DNA of 64,000 bases from Salticus scenicus. Its lineage: Eukaryota; Arthropoda; Arachnida; Araneae; Salticidae. The notes below the pieces were generated by a model. It had not been told where the DNA came from. It ran no database searches and saw only the letters and a list, made by a program, of their open reading frames with translations. Shown here piece after piece: positions 24,060-35,180 of this stretch. Location: contig OZ005651.1 in the NCBI GenBank assembly GCA_963930645.1, positions 332,711,527 through 332,775,526 of the forward strand. The letters are read 5' to 3'. Each line of letters begins with the position of its first letter. Positions within the stretch are counted from its first letter, which is position 1. Both the position numbers and the translations under genes were made by a program.

Positions 24060-25258
24060 ACATACCTAATATGACTGTTGAAAAATTCTCATATATAAAA
24101 TCACTGAAATTTTTCAGTTTTTCCCCCTCTTTTACAATAAAAGAGATTTAAATCTTTTTATATTTGCATTATACTTTCAATTTTAGAAATAATTAATAAA
24201 ATTTCAAGTAATTAAATTACCATATTACCATACATAGCAGAAATTCCATATCTAATAAATGTATCTACAAAATAAATTAATAAATAAAAAGTAATAATGT
24301 TCATACCATTTATAATAAAAGAAAAATATACAATATATAATTTTGGCTTTTAAAATTTTGTATCTTAATAAGATGATTTCGATCTAGATCAGTGAGTAGA
24401 TGGGACTACCACCGATCTGCCTTAAGAGCCAACCAAAGCATGAATGTTAGGCTTAACTGGCTTTAAAATTTTCCAAATATACTTCCAAATATGAGATTTT
24501 GAGTATATGTTTCAGCGCAAAAGGTTAATATTTTTTTAATTTCTTTACGAAAATGTGCATTTCAAGTGTATTGGATTAAATTTTTGTAGGTGAAATCTCT
24601 AGAATGATCAAAGCATAAATTCGGCTGATTATCTCGGTTGACCAATTTGATAGAACTTACATGACTATCGTATCGTTTCGACAAAATTTAATCGTAACTA
24701 GTCCACGTTAGAAATGTTACATAGATTTTAAGTTTAATATTATTTATTCGTCGAAAATGTAAGTAACATCATTTTTTCTATTCTTCAACCACATTTCTTG
24801 TGACCATGGAAGCCTCTGCGCATGTGCTGATTCAACGAGTGCAGTGATAAAATACGAGTGATAATCTTTGTGGTTGAGAGAAAATAAGCTATAAAGGAAC
24901 GCCGAATGAATGGATGTTTACAAAATCGCAATCTGTCAATCAGTTTGGCACCCTTCTAGGACTTAATCGTCCTCAGTGCTGGGCGCCGGAAACGTGGTTA
25001 CACTATGAAAATATTGGTAATAAATTTGATTTAAAAATTAGACATATTGACAGCTATGAGAAAGTAGTAAACCTCTAATTTAAAATCCTAAAAAAAAAAA
25101 AAAAAAAAACCTGCTTTTTATGTATAGTCAAGTTACATTACTGACAAATACAACATTAATCATTAAATTTATTAGAAATTTCTACCTTACCATTTCAATC
25201 AATCTCCATTCAGAAGCTAACTTTAGTTGTAGAAGCACATTTTCAATATTTTTTAAAT
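24060..25258. other. AT-rich gene-free stretch
   Basis: Segment 24795-24995 is a little more GC-rich, but I find no gene in it. An A-run lies at 25091-25109. Confidence 0.45.
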
Positions 25259-25588
25259 ATACAAATTGTAACATTAAATAGTGAAATTATATATAGATAA
25301 TCAGTCAGTGAAATTTAAGGATTATTAAGTATTATCAGCATTTAAACAATTAATTTGATCGAAAACAAAGACCACCAAATCAAACAAAATTGGATTAAAT
25401 TGGAAATAGATAAATAATACATATTTGCATTCTATCGCTATCGATGGCTTGGTAGAACACAAATATACAAAAAGAATGTTTTTCTGTCTCAAAGATAGCA
25501 ATAGTTAAGAATATCTTTGATCCGGGTCCGAAACATTCTTTGGAACCAAAACAAGAAAAAACAAATTTCAAAATAAAACTATAATATA

Positions 25589-26175
25589 CAGTGTGTTCCA
25601 AGTCCTCCCCCCCTCCCCTCCTAACTCGAAAATGAGTCAGTATTTTGAAAAATGGCGAAATACATATTTAATGAATTCGAAAGGGTTTTGATGAAAAAAG
25701 TTGGACCCGGAGGTGAGGGGTTAGGGGTGCCGCTAGGGAGGGCAACTTTAAATTTTCAAATGGGAAGGTATGTCTTGTGATACATCCCTGGAAACGTCTC
25801 TTCAAGGCAATGAATTTGGTATAAATAGTTTTGTCCTGCAGGGATTATTAAAGGGGATAAATAAGTATAAAATTCACATTTCAAAAGTCTAAAAATTCAT
25901 GTATCTCCTTTAATAATCATCATAGGGCGAAACTATTTATATCAAATTCATTGTCTTGAAGAGACGTTTTCTTGGATGTATCACAAGACATACCTTCCCC
26001 CTTGAAATTTTGAAGTTACCCTCCCTAGCGGCGCATCTAGCCCCCCGAGCCCAAACTTTTTTCACCAAAAGAGATCGCTATCGAGTTCATTAAATATGTG
26101 TTCCGCCATTTTTCAAAATTTCGACTCATTTTAGAAGGGAGAGGGGGGGGGGTGTAGGACTTTTGGAACAGCATG
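25589..26175. mobile_element. Foldback MITE, copy 1 (CAGTGTGTTCC ends)
   Basis: A 587-bp palindromic element flanked by TA (25587-25588, 26176-26177). The left end CAGTGTGTTCCAAGTCC mirrors CATGCTGTTCCAAAAGTCC at the right. The arms pair nearly throughout: TTGAAAAATGGCGAAATAC, GTATGTCTTGTGATACATCC and CGTCTCTTCAAGGCAATGAA each have inverted partners. C- and G-runs sit just inside each end. Non-coding. Confidence 0.8.
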
Positions 26176-26177
26176 TA

Positions 26178-26778
26178 TGTATATATATAATGAAAACCTT
26201 TTTAAACATTTAAGTAGATGAAACCAAGTATCACATGAAGAACTTATAACAAAATTCTAAATTTAATTACAGCATTTTATAACAACGAATAGATATGTAT
26301 ACCGTCCCTTAAATTTATTGTATTGTTGAATATAATATATGTTTCTGAACTAAAATGATTTTGGTAGATACTCTTTCTGAAGTTCTGTTGATCTCGTTGC
26401 TTAACGGAAGCATTAATCTAATGAAAATGACATTAAGTAATGTACTCATTAAGAAGACAAAGTTTTCAATAATAGAAGGATAAGAGAAAGGAAATGTAGC
26501 ACGCATAATTAAGAAGTATTACCTCCTGCCGGCAACAAATGTCATTAAGTAGCTAAGAATGACTGGATCTTGCCACTTATATTGAAGTTCATATTATATT
26601 TATATATTTACTCTTTGTTATACCTAGCCCAGTTTATGAAACGATTCATTGTTACAAAAATTGATTAGCGTAAAATTCTTTTTGATTAACAGGGAGGAGG
26701 TGCCGCTCACCACTCCAAGAGTGGTGTTGAGCGCTTCTAGCTATGCTAGGCCCCTCCTCCGGAACGTTTTTTTAAAAC
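26178..26778. other. Gene-free sequence unique to duplication copy 1
   Basis: AT-rich apart from a GC-richer patch at 26690-26765 that includes AGGAGGTGCCGCTC and the inverse-like GGCCCCTCCTCC, suggesting a small imperfect hairpin. Confidence 0.4.
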
Positions 26779-26795
26779 AAACACACACACACACG

Positions 26796-26862
<67 letters not shown>
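26779..26862. repeat. (CA)n microsatellite ending in an A-run
   Basis: CA repeats interrupted by GCGCGC, then about 22 A residues. Confidence 0.95.
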
Positions 26863-26863
<1 letters not shown>

Positions 26864-27062
26864 GGATAGTTGCAATCTTTATTTTTAGAAACTATTTGTT
26901 TCTGCCAAAAATAGCTTGTAATTGTTATCAATTGTCAAAATTCTTATGGCTTATTTAAAAATTTTCATTTATTATACTAAATCTTAGAGAAACCAAGTTT
27001 TCCTCTTTAATCGTAAATCGGGATGCTAGTATTTCTATAAATTGTTTACACTGTAAATACAA

Positions 27063-27228
27063 GTGTCTGAAATTCAGACAAAAATGTGTCTGAAATGGGG
27101 TGTTTAATTTTAAGATGCTAAAAAGTCTTATTTATTTCAGACAGTAGAAATGTCTGAAAAAGCACATTTCAGACACTTTTAATGTCTGAAATTGATCATC
27201 ATTTCAGATGCTTGAAATGTCTGAAATA
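27063..27228. repeat. Cluster of TGTCTGAAA motifs in both orientations
   Basis: Within about 165 bp, TGTCTGAAA occurs near 27064, 27087, 27151, 27183 and 27219. The inverted form TTTCAGACA or a one-base variant occurs near 27073, 27135, 27167 and 27203. Copies alternate in orientation, so several hairpins can form. No terminal repeat pair delimits an element. Confidence 0.8.
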
Positions 27229-27229
27229 C

Positions 27230-27499
27230 GCCATTTTTGACCCTTTATTGTTTTTCTGATATGCAGCCATTATTGACCACCGTGACCATGAGTAGTTTAA
27301 TAATAAAAAATCAATGATATTTATTTATGTTCTTATATAAGCTTTTATATCACTAGTTTTTATTAGAATTTTAAATAATCTATGGCATCCCCCCCCCCTT
27401 AGAATTAAAAACAAAATTATTTATTTTATTTTTGAAATATTTTCCTCTTTTTACAAAACAGCACCACAGAGCTGGTGTTCAGAAGTAATTGGTGTAAAA
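27230..27499. other. AT-rich spacer
   Basis: No feature other than a C-run at 27391-27399. Confidence 0.5.
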
Positions 27500-27740
27500 T
27501 TTTGAATAAACATTATAAAATATAAGAACTCGCAACAATTCTTTTGGGTTGAAAGAAAACACAACCCTTTATCAGGTGTATAAAGTAGGCACGAATGCTG
27601 CAAAACTTTACGTTGCTGCTATGTTTGCAGCACTCGTGCCTATTTTGTCTGACGAAGAGTTGTATTTTCTTCCGACCCAAAACAATTGTTGTGAGTTCTT
27701 ATATTTTATGGTATTCACATCAAATTTTGTACTAAATAAT
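27500..27740. mobile_element. Palindromic element with hammerhead-like arms, copy 1
   Basis: The arms are inverted copies of a sequence running GAATAAACATTATAAAATAT, AAGAACTCGCAACAATTCTT, TTGGGTTGAAAGAAAACACAA. The centre is a GC-richer hairpin (GCACGAATGCTGC ... GCAGCACTCGTGC). The right arm reads CTGACGAAGAGTTG, then CCGACCCAAAACAATTGTTG. A better preserved version at 33195-33372 shows that the last part was CCGAAAC. This CTGANGA...GAAAC layout resembles half of a hammerhead ribozyme core. Confidence 0.6.
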
Positions 27741-27956
27741 TTCCTCTTTTCTTTTTTCATGTGTTTAATATGTATCAATATTCTAATATGAAAGGATGAT
27801 TACATTTTATTCATTTTATGTAATTATAAATTGTTTACATCAAAAATACTTATAGAAATATCACAGTATATGTTAACACATAATAAAGAAGATAGCCTAA
27901 TTTATCTGCTGTTTTTTAGGCTTTTTATAATATTGGAATTTTATTTCATAACCTGG

Positions 27957-29087
27957 ATACAAATTGTAACATTAAATAGTGAAATTATATATAGATATAT
28001 AGATAATCAGTCAGTGAAATTTAAGGATTATTAAATATTATCAGTATTTAAACAATTAATTTGATCGAAAACAAAGACCACCAAATCAAACAAAATTGGA
28101 ATAAATTGGAAATAGATAAATAATACATATTTGCATTCTAACGCTATCGATGGCTTGGTAGAACACAAATATACAAAAAGAATGTTTTTCTGTCTCAAAG
28201 ATAGCAATAGTTAAGAATATCTTTGATCCGGACCCGAAACATTCTTTGGAACCAAAACAAGAAAAGCAAATTTCAAAATAAAACTATAATATACAGTGCG
28301 TTCCAAGTCCCCCCCCCCCCTTCTAACTCGAAAATGAGTCAGTATTTTGAAAAATGGCGAAATACATATTTAATGAATTCGAAAGGGTTTTGATGAAAAA
28401 AGTTGGACCCAGAGGGGAGGGGTTAGGGGTGCCGCTAGGGAGGACAACTTTAAATTTTCAAATGGGAAGGTATGTCTTGTGATACATCCCTGGAAACGTC
28501 TCTTCAAGAAAAGGAATTTGATATAAATAGTTTCTCTCTACGATGATTATTAAAGGAGATACATGAGTTTTTAGACTTTTTAGATGTGGATTTTATACTT
28601 ATGTATCCCCCTTAATAATCACTGCAGGACAAAACTATTTATAATAAATTCATTGTCTTGAAGAGACGTTTCCAGGTATGTATCACAAGACACTCTTTAC
28701 CCAAAAATGTTTGGGCTCGGGCAAGGGGGTGGTAGGAGTGCCGCTAGGGAATTCAACTTTAAAATTTCTAATAGGAAGGTATGTCTTGTGATACATCCCT
28801 GGAAACGTCTCTTCAAGGCAATGAATTTGGTATGAATAGTTTTGTCCTGCAGGGATTATTAAAGGGGATAAATAAGTATAAAATCCACATTTCAAAAGTC
28901 TAAAAATTCATGTATCTCCTTTAATAATCATCATAGGGCGAAACTATTTATATCAAATTCATTGTCTTGAAGAGACGTTTTCTTGGATGTATCACAAGAC
29001 ATACCTTCCCCCTTGAAATTTTGAAGTTGCCCTCCCTAGCGGCCTTAATCGTAAATCCGGATGCTAGTATCTCTATAAATTGTTTAG
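27957..29087 (+). repeat. Second copy of the tandem segmental duplication
   Basis: Matches 25259-27049 from ATACAAATTGTAACATTAAA to CGTAAATCCGGATGCTAGTA. It lacks the (CA)n-bearing spacer and the foldback right end, which were deleted or never copied: sequence passes at about 29041-29045 from CCCTCCCTAGCGG straight to CCTTAATCGTAAATCC. Confidence 0.75.
28294..29041. mobile_element. Foldback MITE, copy 2, rearranged and missing its right end
   Basis: Starts after TA with CAGTGCGTTCCAAGTCC. The landmark GTATGTCTTGTGATACATCC occurs directly near 28470 and again near 28780, with inverted partners near 28680 and 28985. The copy therefore holds about three and a half arm segments instead of two. 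The right terminal repeat is absent. Confidence 0.7.
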
Positions 29088-29089
29088 GT

Positions 29090-29625
29090 ATATTTAATTT
29101 ATTTTAATTGTGTTTGCTGAACAGTGAACATGCTTCTTTATTCAAGGTGGTCTATAGCAAAATGGTGTTGACGCTTTTATTTATGTTTTGAGAATAACTC
29201 TTTTTTTTCCATTACCACCCCAGAATTTAAAATACATCACGAAAAAAACAATAATATTCTAACTAAATTAAGTGTTTATTTTTATTTATTTATTTTTTTG
29301 CACCGTCATAATTTTTCTTTTGAGGTAACTGTGACGTCATATACCCTATCAATTTATCTTTTTTTCTTTGTTTCGGAATGTATTGACGTACTTGCCACAA
29401 TATTCACTTTTCTAAAGATTTTATATTAAAAAAAAATTCTTTTTTAGAAAAATTATTAAAAAAAAAAAAAAAAAAGTGTCCCAAAAAGAATTTAATTTTG
29501 GATGAAAAAATGTTGTTCTTTATATTATCAGTTACAAACGTTTATTTTAACTTCATGCCAACGGGAAAAAAGAAAAAAAAAAGTTTTCATTTAATCTATT
29601 TTCTCTATAAGAAATACGCTTCTGT

Positions 29626-29665
<40 letters not shown>

Positions 29666-30583
29666 AGTAATTGTGAATACATGGAACTGAACTTCTCTCC
29701 CCCCCCCTTTTTTTTTTCTTTCTTTTTTTAAAGGGATGATGTTATATTCACCGTAAGAATTTTCTGAGAAAGCATTATCCGTAACGTGGTTCTTTTTTTT
29801 TAAAGATATAAAACAGCAATGAATTATTATTATTAATAATAATAATAAATTAAATTTTATATATTGACATTCCGATGCTGAAAATCGAATAATTATTGGT
29901 ATTCAGCTATCTTTTTTTTTTAATTATTATTATTTTATTATTGTACACCTCTTAGATGATCCCGCGTAAATCTTACAAGGAAATTACTATATTGTTTCAC
30001 CACCTACGTTTTTTTTTTTTTTTTTTTTTTTTTACATTGTTTATTAATTAAAAAAAAATAATAAAATAAAATAAATTAAGCTTGAATAGTGCAAATACGA
30101 AATTAACATACGATAATAACATAATTCGGATTAAACAATAATTTACAGATAAATCCAAACCCTTTTTAAAAGAGTATTTCATCCACAGATATTTTAAATT
30201 TGTTATAATAAATCTTTCTGTTAAAATTATGATTCATGTACCGCATATTTTTTATGCTATTTTAATAGGCAATTTCCTCATAATGGATCAACTAATTATT
30301 TCAAAATTTCTTATGATTTAGGAATTCAACTTATCACAGTGATCAGCGAAATTAAATAAATAATAATAATATGTATGAATGTTTTCACTGAATTGAATCG
30401 ACTTCATAATTGAATTCTGATATGATACTGTCTAATCTAGGCTACAGTAACATAGTGCTATATTTTATTTAAACGTACGATAAATAAATATAAGCAGATT
30501 ATTATTACGCTAAATTGAAATTATGCTGTTAAAAATGCAAAAGCAACATATATGTAATATAAAATTTTCAACATACAGCAATA
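29090..30583. other. AT-rich gene-free stretch
   Basis: Poly-A/T runs (29457-29475, 29631-29659, 30010-30033) and a C-run to T-run junction (29699-29719). No gene or element seen. Confidence 0.5.
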
Positions 30584-30585
30584 TA

Positions 30586-32100
30586 CAGGTGTTGGACAAA
30601 ATGTAAACACTTTCGCTTTTTTACGTTTTGTCGAATATCTTGAAAAATACTTACCGTGCTGTTCTTCAATTTTGGGAATAAGGAAAGGATGTCTTCAGGT
30701 TTTTCAGCAAAGATTTTGTCCCGAAAGCCCTTAGGGGATGAATAACACATCTAATAAAATAAAAGTATTTGTGATGGAAAAGTTTCTATTTATCTTTTGC
30801 AGATATGGTTATAAATGTTATATTTTATACGCGTGTAGAGTTTTGTAAGGATATCTTGAATATTTAAGGCGTTATTAATATTTTATTTAAAAATGCAAAA
30901 AATTTTCGCAAGTTTATAACTCTAAAGGTTTTTCTTCAAATTTCATGAAACTTTCGGAAAACATGACAACATATGTCTCAATCATTATACTATCCTTTAA
31001 AACAAATATATTTAATATTTAAAGAGAGATGGATAGTTGTAGTAAATAATTCTTTACTGCGCATGCGCGGACTGTAGCAAAAACACTTTGACATACTTTA
31101 ATACTCAATTGTATAAAAATTATATATTTCTTATATTAACAAAAAAAAAAAAAAAATCTACTTAAATATCACAAAAATTCATAGAGACATCGGTGATTAA
31201 ATGAACAGTTTTTCAGCTGTTTTCTAAAAAGGTCTTTACTATAAGGGGTTATTCACAAATGAAAATTTGTATCAGAAAAAAAAATTAATCGCAATTCATT
31301 TTCTTTTCCCTTTTTTAATAGGTATGTAGTAGTAGTACCCACCTATTAAAAAAGAAATAAATAAATCGCAAGTATTGTATTAAGTTTCATTGTGTAACAT
31401 ATTTTTTCTGAAACAAACATCCATTCATGAATGACCCTTTAACGTAAAGACCCTTTCAGAAAACAGCTGAAAAACAGCTTATTTAATCACAGATATTTCT
31501 ATAAATTTTTGTGATATTCAACTGGATATCTTTTATAAGGTGCTGTATACAGCTGGATATCAAATTATGTCAAATTTTCTTTTGCCATAGCCCACGCATG
31601 CGCAGTAATAAACTATTTACTACAATCGTCCATATCTCTTTAAATATTAAATATATTTGTTTTAAACTATAGTATAATGATTTAGGCATTTGTTGCCACG
31701 TTTTCTGAAAGTTTCATGAAATTTGAGGAAAAACCTTTGGAGTTATAAAGTAAAAACTTGCGAAAAATTTTTGCATTTTTTAATAAAATATTGATAATAC
31801 CTTAAATATTCAAAATATCTTCACAAAACTCACACATGTATAAAATATAACATTGATAATCATATCTAAAATTTGCAAATCAATTGAAGCTTTTCCATAT
31901 ACAGGGTTACCACAAATAGTTTTTATTTTACTCGATTTCTTGTTCATCCCCTAAGGGCCTTCGTGACGAAATCTTCGCTAAAAAATATGAGGAAAGACAT
32001 GTTTCTGTTATTCCTAAAATTTAAGAACATGGTAAGTATATTTCAAGATATTCGACGAAATGTAAAAAAGCGAAAGTGTTCACATTTTGTCCAACACTTG
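30586..32100. mobile_element. 1.5-kb foldback transposon, inverted repeat over its full length
   Basis: The left end CAGGTGTTGGACAAAATG, just after TA at 30584-30585, is mirrored by CAAGTGTTGGACAAAATG at 32100, where the flanking TA is now CA. Inverted pairs continue inward in order: CCCTTAGGGGATGAA, TTTATAACTC(TC)AAAGG, CTGCGCATGCG, GAAAACAGCTGAAAA, down to a central loop at about 31320-31362 (AATAGGTATGTAG...CCCACCTATT). Each arm is about 740 bp with scattered mismatches. It has no coding capacity. Confidence 0.85.
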
Positions 32101-32462
32101 CACAATAACATTAAAGTATTTTAGAACTTCTTTTCAATATTTTAGTCTTATGGCAATAAAAGTGCTTAAAAATTTACAAATGGAAATTGTCACTTTAACA
32201 GAATTTTTATCATTGATGAGTCTTTATTTCATTATTTTCGTTTAATTGTTAAATCTTCATATTTTTAATTTTTTTTTTTTAATTCAGTGTATAAGTATCT
32301 ATTACTCTATTTACTCTACACTCTTAAATAAAATTTTGACATATCCTATATTTAATAATAATACCTGTATAGCGTAGAAATCATTGAGTTTTCATATTTT
32401 TTTTATATCATGTTTACAATTCTTAATCAGCTGGATTAATAATGTATATATGTAGACTGCAA

Positions 32463-32497
<35 letters not shown>

Positions 32498-32785
32498 ATA
32501 TATTTTAAGTTATTATTGTAACTTATTGGTTCTTAATCTGTATCGCAGATTTTTGTGTCAGTCTTTCCTCTATGTTAAATTCAGTTCTATATTTTTATGT
32601 GTTGTTATTGTTTTAGTTCTATTAATTGCTAAATTTTAAGATTAAATTTTTATTACGTTATCTATCATATATATATATATATATATATATATGATTGTCA
32701 AAATGCATTTTTACTTAAACTATAAATAATCGAAGTTCCTTATTAAAAAAAAAATTCATAATGCAACTTAAGGGAATATTTCGCC
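32101..32785. other. AT-rich gene-free stretch
   Basis: T-run at 32466-32493 and (AT)n at 32667-32692; otherwise no feature. Confidence 0.5.
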
Positions 32786-33187
32786 TACTTTGACCGACAG
32801 TTTAGCCCCATGTTATTTTATGGCAAAATTGTTTTGTAAAATACTGTACCTAATGGTTTTTTTTTAATTCTGTTTTCACATTTAAAAAATTTACAACCGT
32901 TAAAATGTTTCTCGTTTTCCAAAAATTAATTTTTTTTTTTAATTTTTAGTTTTTCATTTTGACGCTATAAAGTGCAAAAAATTCCCTTAGTTAATTAGCT
33001 GCACTTTACAGTTTTAAAACGAAATATTAAAAATAAAACACAAATTTTTGAAAATCGAGAAACATTTAAACGTTTCTGAATTTTCTAAATGTGAAAAAAA
33101 AAGTGTGTGTGTGCATATATATCGATATATATACACATATAACAGTAACTTATAAAACAAATTTCTCTATGGAATAACATGGGATTA
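32786..33187. mobile_element. Palindromic MITE (CATGTTATTCTATGG family), copy 1
   Basis: The left part CCCCATGTTATTTTATGGC mirrors TTCTCTATGGAATAACATGG on the right. Inner arms mirror at CACATTTAAAAAATTTA / TTTTCTAAATGTG and CGTTAAAATGTTTCTCG / CGAGAAACATTTAAACG. A second copy is at 63410-63705. The right arm is interrupted by a GT/AT microsatellite at 33102-33140. Exact ends and target duplication are not resolved. Confidence 0.65.
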
Positions 33188-33194
33188 GTAATGA

Positions 33195-33372
33195 GTACAA
33201 AACTTTGAATAAACACCATAAAATGCAAGAACTCGCAACAATTGTTTCGGGTGGAAAGAAAACACGACCTTCTCAGGCAAACTGGCAAACAAAGTGCTGC
33301 AAACTAAGCATCCCGAAACAATTGTTGCGAGTTCTTGCATTTTATGGTGTTTATTCAAAGTTATGTACTCAT
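33195..33372. mobile_element. Palindromic element with hammerhead-like arms, copy 2
   Basis: The arms are near-perfect inverted copies of TTTGAATAAACACCATAAAA followed by TGCAAGAACTCGCAACAATT and GTTTCGGG. Read on the minus strand, the left arm contains CTGAGAAGGTCGTG, then TTCTTTCCACCCGAAACAAT. GGGT/ACCC-type pairing between CTGANGAA and GAAAC fits stem II of a hammerhead ribozyme in the ancestral form. The complete catalytic fold is not shown here. Confidence 0.6.
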
Positions 33373-33374
33373 TA

Positions 33375-34535
33375 CTTTTAAACGCCTAGTTTTTATAATA
33401 TGGGGTTAGACTGATGGTGGAATAAAGTGAAGTTATCCCCTTAAAAAAGTTCAGTAAACCGAAACAATTTCAGAATTTTTTGCTGATTGAAAAAATCCAT
33501 ATATATTATTTTCTCTGCATTTTACATAAATGAGTGGTAGGCTACTCCAGAGATTTAAAGAAAAAAAATGAATTATACTTTTCACTTAAAAAAACTCTTC
33601 AGAATAAAATAAAATTTCAGGAATGCTTATGTTTTTCCAGTCTGAAAAATAATCTAAAAGTAAATATTTATTCCCAAACAAAGTAAATAATTTTTTTAAC
33701 GAAGTTATCATAAAAATTACACTTAGAGATGCTAAATTGGTGGTTTCAACACAAAAGCAAACTTTAAAAATTTTTATAGAAAAAGGACAAAAAAAGGGGA
33801 AAAAAAAAATGCAAACAAACACTTTTCTTAAGAACAAAGGAGATTTTACTTCCAAAACTTCAGTAATCTTCTACTAAAATCCTTTGCAGGAGATTAATTA
33901 TTCATCAGTGAAAGGAATGTGGATGAAATATCACGTAAACGTGAGAGTTAGAACATGAAAATCGTGACTCTGTCTCAAATTCATAAAATCTAATGATAGT
34001 TTGTGTTTAATCATTTTGAATGAGGCGCGATACAGACAGACAAATTTGGAAAGAACCGAAATAGAAGCGAACTGAATGTGACATTTCGGTTTGCTAGTTA
34101 CAGCTATTTTTGTAACTTTTAAACTTTCTACATTTTTAAAGAGAAATTATGAAGTTACTTTAAAGTTCAGCCATTCATGCATCATTATTATTTTTTAAGA
34201 TAACTATCTTTTTTTCTTTTGATTTATAAAATGAGTAATGGATAGATTATTTATTAATTTTTTAAATGCTTTTGTTGTTCCCGGGGAATAGCCACCATAT
34301 TATGGGGAGAGAATGTCGCGGTGCCTGCAATTTTGTATCTAAAATATACAACGTAGTTAAACATTAAATTTTATTCCAATTTATAAAATCTGGAGTGTTT
34401 GCACTCAACTTTCCGAATATTTGGTTGTTTAAATAAATATAAGTAAGAGAAGTCTTTAAATAAACAAAAGAGAAAATCATGAAAGTGTGTTTTGAGTATT
34501 TTCCCCCAAGTTGCATATGTTTTATGAATCGCAAT
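33375..34535. other. AT-rich gene-free stretch
   Basis: No gene. A small GC-richer patch lies at 34279-34332. Confidence 0.45.
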
Positions 34536-34539
34536 GTAC

Positions 34540-35180
34540 CTAAATTCTTTTGAGCGTCCCTGTAAAAGAACTGTAAATGGTGAGCTCGTAATATCAAAAA
34601 TTTTTGTTATTTATTTATTATGTTTCAAACAATTTAACATTGCTAAATCAAACTTTATGAATTCCAGTATATGGGCACAAATTATTTAATTTTACTTTTT
34701 GTATACCATAAAAAAAAAAAAAAAAAAAAAAACTAAGTGCTACACTCTTGTAAATTTGTACTATATTTGCGATAATAACCTATAACATATAACCTATACT
34801 AATAACCTATAACCAATTTATATCTTAATCGAATCTAGAGTTTAGATGCTAACGACTTCAAATAATTAAAGTCTAGTCCGTAATGATAAAGAATTTCTTT
34901 GAGTCCCTGTAAAATACTATGTGTCCTGTACTCATCTCATCAAAAATCTATACCAATCGTGCGACGGGGATCTATAACCTACATATCTATTTTTAGTTGA
35001 ATCGAACAAGGCTTTTACTCTATCTCAATTTAAATAATTTGAATCCACTGGCCATAATCATAGAGACTTTGCTTGTGCTTCTGCAAAAGAACTTTAAGTT
35101 ACACATTCATCAATTTATTCAATTTATGCGACAGTGACCTGTAACATACCTGCCAACCTGCAGTTCATTCGAACAAAATG
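34540..35180 (-). repeat. Degenerate units of the TACAGGGAC array, minus strand
   Basis: On the minus strand TTACAGGGACGCTCAAAAG (about 34566) and TTTACAGGGACTCAAAGAAA, then TTATCATTACGGACTAGAC (about 34910-34870), match the 4.5-kb array landmarks CAGGGACACGCCAAAG and TTATCATTACGGCCTATGG. A third unit appears near 35085. Spacing is about 180-340 bp. Confidence 0.55.

Larger units (their letters stand above)
25259..27049 (+). repeat. First copy of a tandem segmental duplication
   Basis: Sequence from ATACAAATTGTAACATTAAA (about 25259) through the foldback element at 25589 and on to CGTAAATCGGGATGCTAGTA (about 27010) recurs in the same order at 27957-29087. The first ~330 bp differ at only a few positions, including a small ATAT indel. 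Copy 1 holds an extra ~830 bp (26178-27006) between the foldback element and the shared right part. Confidence 0.75.

Noticed and set aside
26649..26931. Frames containing Thr-His or Cys-Val repeats and poly-Lys or poly-Phe
   Set aside because: These are translations of the (CA)n and poly-A tracts.
33586..33855. 89-codon minus-strand frame with a hydrophobic start
   Set aside because: No start context, family signature or splice support; hydrophobicity follows from T-rich codons.
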